This document shows, in pieces, positions 40,328 to 43,928 of a stretch of 43,928 nt of DNA (within the stretch, counting starts at the first letter, position 1; every line of letters starts with the position of its first letter). The notes below the pieces were generated by a model. It did no database searches. It had not been told where the DNA came from and was given only the letters and a program-made list of their open reading frames with translations. Made by a program: the position numbers and the translations under genes. Origin of the DNA: Leyella stercorea (GTDB lineage: Bacteria; Bacteroidota; Bacteroidia; Bacteroidales; Bacteroidaceae); assembly GCF_021531355.1 (NCBI RefSeq), contig NZ_JADYTS010000016.1, positions 1 to 43,928 of the forward strand, read 5' to 3'.

Positions 40328-43300
40328 TTATTTCTTTACCACTACTTTGTTGTTAACGATATACACACCCTTCGACAACTTGTCTACATTGTTGGTGTTC
40401 ATACGCACACCGCCAAGGTTGTAGATGCCGGTGTTTGTATTCTGCTTGTTCTCCTCAATCACGTGGATGCCGGTTGTACCGCCCATACCGTTGCCATCAA
40501 GCGAGAACATCAACATTCTGCCAGAAGGTGCATCTTCTTTAAGCCAGCAACGGTAAGCCTTTACGTTATGATCCTTATTTGTGTGAACCAAGTTACCGTT
40601 GCTGAACATATAAGAATCCTTTGACACCGCAGTCGGATTGCTGTACGAACCAGTGTAGGTCATGTCTCCGCCGCCATTTACTGTGTGTGTCATTGCAGAT
40701 GTCTGATCCTGATAGTTGATACCATTGGCTACATATACCGGACCATTAAGGGTTTTAGTCTCACGGTCGATAGTGTATGTATAGTTGCCAAGCGGCTCCC
40801 TTGTAGGATATATTATATAAGGAGTGTTCTTCTCAAGCACTACGTCCTCACCGGCTACGTCTACTGTAGAGAACTTTATCCAGTTGTCTTCCAAGGCATT
40901 GAATTTTGCTAACTTTGTACCATCACCGAAAGCTTCATTAACCTGAGCTGCTGTCATATCAACGGGAAGAATGATAGAGTTCCATCCCTTCTTGTCGTTG
41001 GTAGCATTCTTGGTGAATGTACGGTGGAGCAGCATCTTGGCACCTGTGTATGTCTTGGTTACGTTGAGAGTAGAGTCCTCGTCAAGAATCAGCAGGTCGT
41101 CACATCCGTTGAGTGTTCCGTCGTCGTTCATGTTGCTGCGCAGAGCGAAACCCTTAATCTGCAGATTATTGAGAGCTGTCAAAACCTTTATTGGCTTAAT
41201 ACGAACCTGATCGAATGGCAGAGTCGGATTAAGCACTGCATAAGCATTAGCTTTACCACCAATTACGTCAGCACCAAGAACCTTCCAGCTTGTCAATTTT
41301 TCCTGCTGTTTACCGTCAAGCCAAGTTGTCAACTCCAGACCTTCACCGAGACTTGCACCCAATCCTAATGTAAGATGATCTGTCACCATTACGAGTTGTT
41401 GTCCCTTATCTACTGTCTTACCTATATTGACAGAGATATTAGCTCCACCCAAGTCTACACCCATAGGGAGTGTCAAGTGTGTATCCAAACTACTATCTAC
41501 CAAGTTGCTCAATTCGTTGTAGCCGTTGCCAATGTTAGCTACTTGGAACATCGTAGTATTTTCGAAGTCAATTGAAGCATTAGTATTCTCAAAAGATACC
41601 ACCTCAGCACCATAAAGCATATCAGTAGTAGCGTTAACTATATTAGCATCGCTTACGTATGCATAGTATACATTAAGCTGCGAAAGGTCAACACTAGCCA
41701 CTCCGGTTTTATAGAGTACTACCTCATCAAATTTGCAACCTTGTGGTGCAATTACTCTGAGACGCATTTTACGAACATCTCCACTACCGATAAGTCCTGC
41801 AGAGATTGCATCCCAGTAGGTAGTTATTTTTTCTGTTACTTCCTGTCCGTCACAATAAAGTTTGATGTTGTAGAGATTAAGAACATCGGCACTGAGTCCG
41901 GTTGCCTTAGTCGTTACAACGAAGCCAACCTCCATTTTACCATTAAAGCCGTTGCTAAGCAAAGAGCCATCTACCGTCTTAATACCGACAAGCCCCTTAT
42001 TATTTATCAAACTAAGACCTGGTTTACTATATACAAAGTCATTAAGTGTAGGTGTAAGGATAGCAGATCTATTATCCATACCATCAGCAATCTGCACGGC
42101 GCTGAAGCCGTTATTATCACTTAACTTATATTTAGCGGGTTCACCTTCCTTATTGACAAGGATATTTACTCCGTGCTCCTCAGGATTGTAATATGGCGCA
42201 TAGTTGAGAGTAACTTCTTCGGCACAACCATCAGTAGCTGTAGCAACGAAAACATACTTGCCCGGAACAACGAGATTTGTAACCTTGCCAGTTGTTTCAT
42301 CCAAAGTGACATTTGAGTCAGATGGTTGTTCTTTGATTTGCCATGTTACAGATACTGCATCGTTATGCTGTAACTGGAATTCATTCTCGCATCCACATAC
42401 ATCACGGCTTGATGTAGCATTGATTGGACAATGATGAGAAGCTGCATCGGGAGCCATGCGCACAAAGGCGTAGTTAACAGTAGTACCACCAATTTTTATT
42501 CCGACTCCCGTAAAGAAAATCTTTACTGCAGAAAAGGCTGCAGGAGCCTTAATTACAATTTCACCATCCTTATCCGCCTTAAGCACTCCAAGGCCCAAAA
42601 CGGAACTCGAGAGTCTGTATGTGTCTATTTTTTTATTCTCCTTGTTGAAAAGCGTAAGTTCAGCACCATCGCCTATCGAAAGTTTGGCCACATCAAGACC
42701 ATTAATCTTGAAACCAACCTCTGTTCCCTTAGGAAATGCTTCCTCATTGTCAGAAGGTTTGGCAACGACTGTAACTGGGGTTGATACTGGTATTAATACC
42801 GCTGTAACAGCAGCATAGCCATTGGTAAGATCCTCATCAATCACGTCGCCGCGTGATGCCTCTGCCAATAATGGTTTAGTTGGCTTTTCGCCATGCGCCT
42901 CCAGTGTGAACGCCTCACGCCCCTGTTCCTGAGCATATTTGCTGATGCCATTCTCCTTGTTGTTGGTAATAGTATACTCACGAGCATTGCCTACAAAAGC
43001 ATACTTGATATTTATAGCAGTACCCAACTTGGCTTCAACTCCACACTGAACGAGCTTGATTTCATCGAAATTACCGGGAGCTTTAGCCGTGTACAATTTG
43101 TTGACCTGACCTGAACCAGGGATTGTCAGCAGCGACAAACCAAGACCAGTGACAGAATTGCCAGCAGAGATAGTTTGGAGTTTGCCAACCGCTACTCCGT
43201 CCTTAAGGAACTGTATTTTGTAGTAATCTGCCAAATTGAGAGTAAGGATGCTTGCATCTGATTTTGCACAAATAACAAAACCTGCCTCTGTACCACCAGC

Positions 43301-43645
43301 ATAATAATGCTGATTGTCCTTAACGCTGATAATAGGACTTCCTACAACGGTAGCATCAACAAGCGCCGGAATCGTAGCATAATCATCCAAATTATCATTA
43401 CAGATGTTCTGAAGGTCTTTTGTTCCTGATAGCACTTTAACGCCATCGAAAAGGCTGTTGATCATACAACCGGGTCCTACGAGAGCACGACGGTTTTTAA
43501 AATAATTCTCCGTGTTAGGGTCTAAATCCTGCCAAACCTTCTTCTCTATTTTGCCTCCGCCATTTATGGTTGCGGCAACCATTGGCAGAGCAAAGAGCAA
43601 GAGAGTTGCGACAAAACAAATTTTCCTGAAAAATTTCTTTGACAT
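40328..43645 (-). CDS. Large secreted four-repeat protein with C-terminal sorting-type tail
   Basis: A 1105-residue exported protein. Residues 1-25 are a signal peptide (ending VAA). Four copies of a similar ~100-residue beta-rich domain can be aligned: about 119-220, 308-397, 571-667 and 748-836, each beginning like EVGF.I, with an ap..FdeVki strand and ending near YAFV or YAYV (GFAL in the fourth). Residues 400-485 between copies 2 and 3 look like an Ig/PKD-type domain with cysteines (CPINATSSRDVCGCE; TATDGCAEEVTLNY). Residues 870-1060 form another beta-rich domain, and the end (TGIYNLGGVRMN ... LSKGVYIVNNKVVVKK) matches Prevotella type IX secretion-like tails. Probable surface or secreted adhesin. 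No catalytic motif seen. The four-copy domain is not one I can name. Confidence 0.85.
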   Translation of the reverse strand: MSKKFFRKICFVATLLLFALPMVAATINGGGKIEKKVWQDLDPNTENYFKNRRALVGPGCMINSLFDGVKVLSGTKDLQNICNDNLDDYATIPALVDATVVGSPIISVKDNQHYYAGGTEAGFVICAKSDASILTLNLADYYKIQFLKDGVAVGKLQTISAGNSVTGLGLSLLTIPGSGQVNKLYTAKAPGNFDEIKLVQCGVEAKLGTAINIKYAFVGNAREYTITNNKENGISKYAQEQGREAFTLEAHGEKPTKPLLAEASRGDVIDEDLTNGYAAVTAVLIPVSTPVTVVAKPSDNEEAFPKGTEVGFKINGLDVAKLSIGDGAELTLFNKENKKIDTYRLSSSVLGLGVLKADKDGEIVIKAPAAFSAVKIFFTGVGIKIGGTTVNYAFVRMAPDAASHHCPINATSSRDVCGCENEFQLQHNDAVSVTWQIKEQPSDSNVTLDETTGKVTNLVVPGKYVFVATATDGCAEEVTLNYAPYYNPEEHGVNILVNKEGEPAKYKLSDNNGFSAVQIADGMDNRSAILTPTLNDFVYSKPGLSLINNKGLVGIKTVDGSLLSNGFNGKMEVGFVVTTKATGLSADVLNLYNIKLYCDGQEVTEKITTYWDAISAGLIGSGDVRKMRLRVIAPQGCKFDEVVLYKTGVASVDLSQLNVYYAYVSDANIVNATTDMLYGAEVVSFENTNASIDFENTTMFQVANIGNGYNELSNLVDSSLDTHLTLPMGVDLGGANISVNIGKTVDKGQQLVMVTDHLTLGLGASLGEGLELTTWLDGKQQEKLTSWKVLGADVIGGKANAYAVLNPTLPFDQVRIKPIKVLTALNNLQIKGFALRSNMNDDGTLNGCDDLLILDEDSTLNVTKTYTGAKMLLHRTFTKNATNDKKGWNSIILPVDMTAAQVNEAFGDGTKLAKFNALEDNWIKFSTVDVAGEDVVLEKNTPYIIYPTREPLGNYTYTIDRETKTLNGPVYVANGINYQDQTSAMTHTVNGGGDMTYTGSYSNPTAVSKDSYMFSNGNLVHTNKDHNVKAYRCWLKEDAPSGRMLMFSLDGNGMGGTTGIHVIEENKQNTNTGIYNLGGVRMNTNNVDKLSKGVYIVNNKVVVKK

Positions 43646-43731
43646 CGTTAATTTGTTAAATATTATCGTTTCACTTAATTAAAATCGAACACGTCTAAGT
43701 ATAGCATTCGAGCCTACCGGATTTTATTGTG

Positions 43732-43739
43732 CAAAGGTA
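43732..43739 (-). promoter_or_regulatory. -7 box upstream of the secreted-protein gene
   Basis: The complement reads TACCTTTG, an exact TAnnTTTG match, 86 bases upstream of the start codon at 43645. Confidence 0.55.
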
Positions 43740-43839
43740 TTATAATTTGGAATAATAAATAAAAATGAGTAGGCTTAGAGTAGGGGTATAGTATATATGC
43801 CAAGTCGTATCTATCTAACAATCAGTCGCTTATAAAATC

Positions 43840-43928
43840 GGGGGGGGGGGGGGGAATTTTAAAGGTTTAAAAAAAGCGAAAAAAAAACCGACGAAATTTT
43901 AAAGAAATTTAGGGGAAAAAAAATAAAA
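43840..43928. other. G15 run and low-complexity end of the window
   Basis: Fifteen consecutive G (43840-43854) are followed by A-rich sequence made of AAATTTTAAAG-like pieces. A G run next to degenerate sequence at the end of a window is typical of a contig end built from low-quality reads. I would not annotate biology here. Confidence 0.7.

Noticed and set aside
43840..43854. G15 run as a phase-variation tract or quadruplex
   Set aside because: It lies at the window end beside low-complexity sequence and with no gene after it, so a read or assembly artefact is more likely.

Overview
The window looks like chromosome of a Bacteroidales bacterium, most likely a Prevotella-type (Prevotellaceae) organism. 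The grounds are a SusC/SusD outer-membrane pair, repeated use of the Bacteroidetes -7 promoter box TAnnTTTG, a rimP-nusA-infB and a sufBCDS operon of Bacteroidetes layout, a dut-TPR-DUF4292-EnvC operon, and a large secreted protein with a Prevotella-style C-terminal tail. No tRNA, rRNA, CRISPR array or transposase was seen. The last ~90 bases (a G15 run followed by A/T-rich low-complexity sequence) look like a degraded contig end.

Layout. 1-3,300: the tail of an unknown gene, a DUF234-type ATPase preceded by two tandem palindromes, a tyrosine recombinase, and a non-coding stretch that recurs inverted near 39.5-39.9 kb. 3,311-9,738 (+): an isolated SusC/SusD pair with a strong terminator, then cstA. 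9,918-12,895 (-): efp, a family-2 glycosyltransferase, a four-helix-bundle (S23) gene and radC. 13,251-13,772 (+): rpmH and rpsU. 14,022-17,529 (-): DUF6621-like gene, saccharopine/carboxynorspermidine dehydrogenase, a second S23 gene, recA. 17,761-20,566 (-): pta, a third S23 gene, ackA. 20,679-22,457 (-): folP and cdaA. 22,458-24,122: a possible small transcript and a membrane-bound AraC regulator. 24,191-29,238 (-): sufB, sufC, sufD, sufS. 29,425-34,237 (-): rimP, nusA, infB. 34,487-39,388 (-): dut, TPR protein, DUF4292 lipoprotein, EnvC-like protein. 40,156-43,645 (-): a 1105-residue secreted four-repeat protein followed 13 bases later by a 52-residue acidic peptide gene.

The most unusual feature is a class of intergenic elements that recurs about ten times. 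Each is built from inverted tandem arrays of short units (7-mers such as TTTTGAA/TTTTGAG, GAGAGTT or GAAAAGT; a 10-mer AACAGAAGTT). In the TTTTGAA family and at 9.8 kb the arms carry small hairpins, often with 3-base loops. They lie in junctions between genes, mostly inside operons (efp/GT, GT/radC, dehydrogenase/recA, pta/ackA, folP/cdaA, sufB/sufC, sufD/sufS, nusA/infB). Three of them enclose an S23 four-helix-bundle gene, always on the same strand as its host operon. The best copy (15,111-15,611) has 52-base terminal inverted repeats with one mismatch. S23 proteins are otherwise known from intervening sequences inside 23S rRNA, which are also bounded by inverted repeats and are cut out of the RNA. 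I infer that these are mRNA-borne relatives: small S23-carrying elements together with their gene-less derivatives.

A second point of interest is the 40.2-43.6 kb pair: a secreted protein with four copies of an unfamiliar ~100-residue domain and a short peptide encoded directly behind it.
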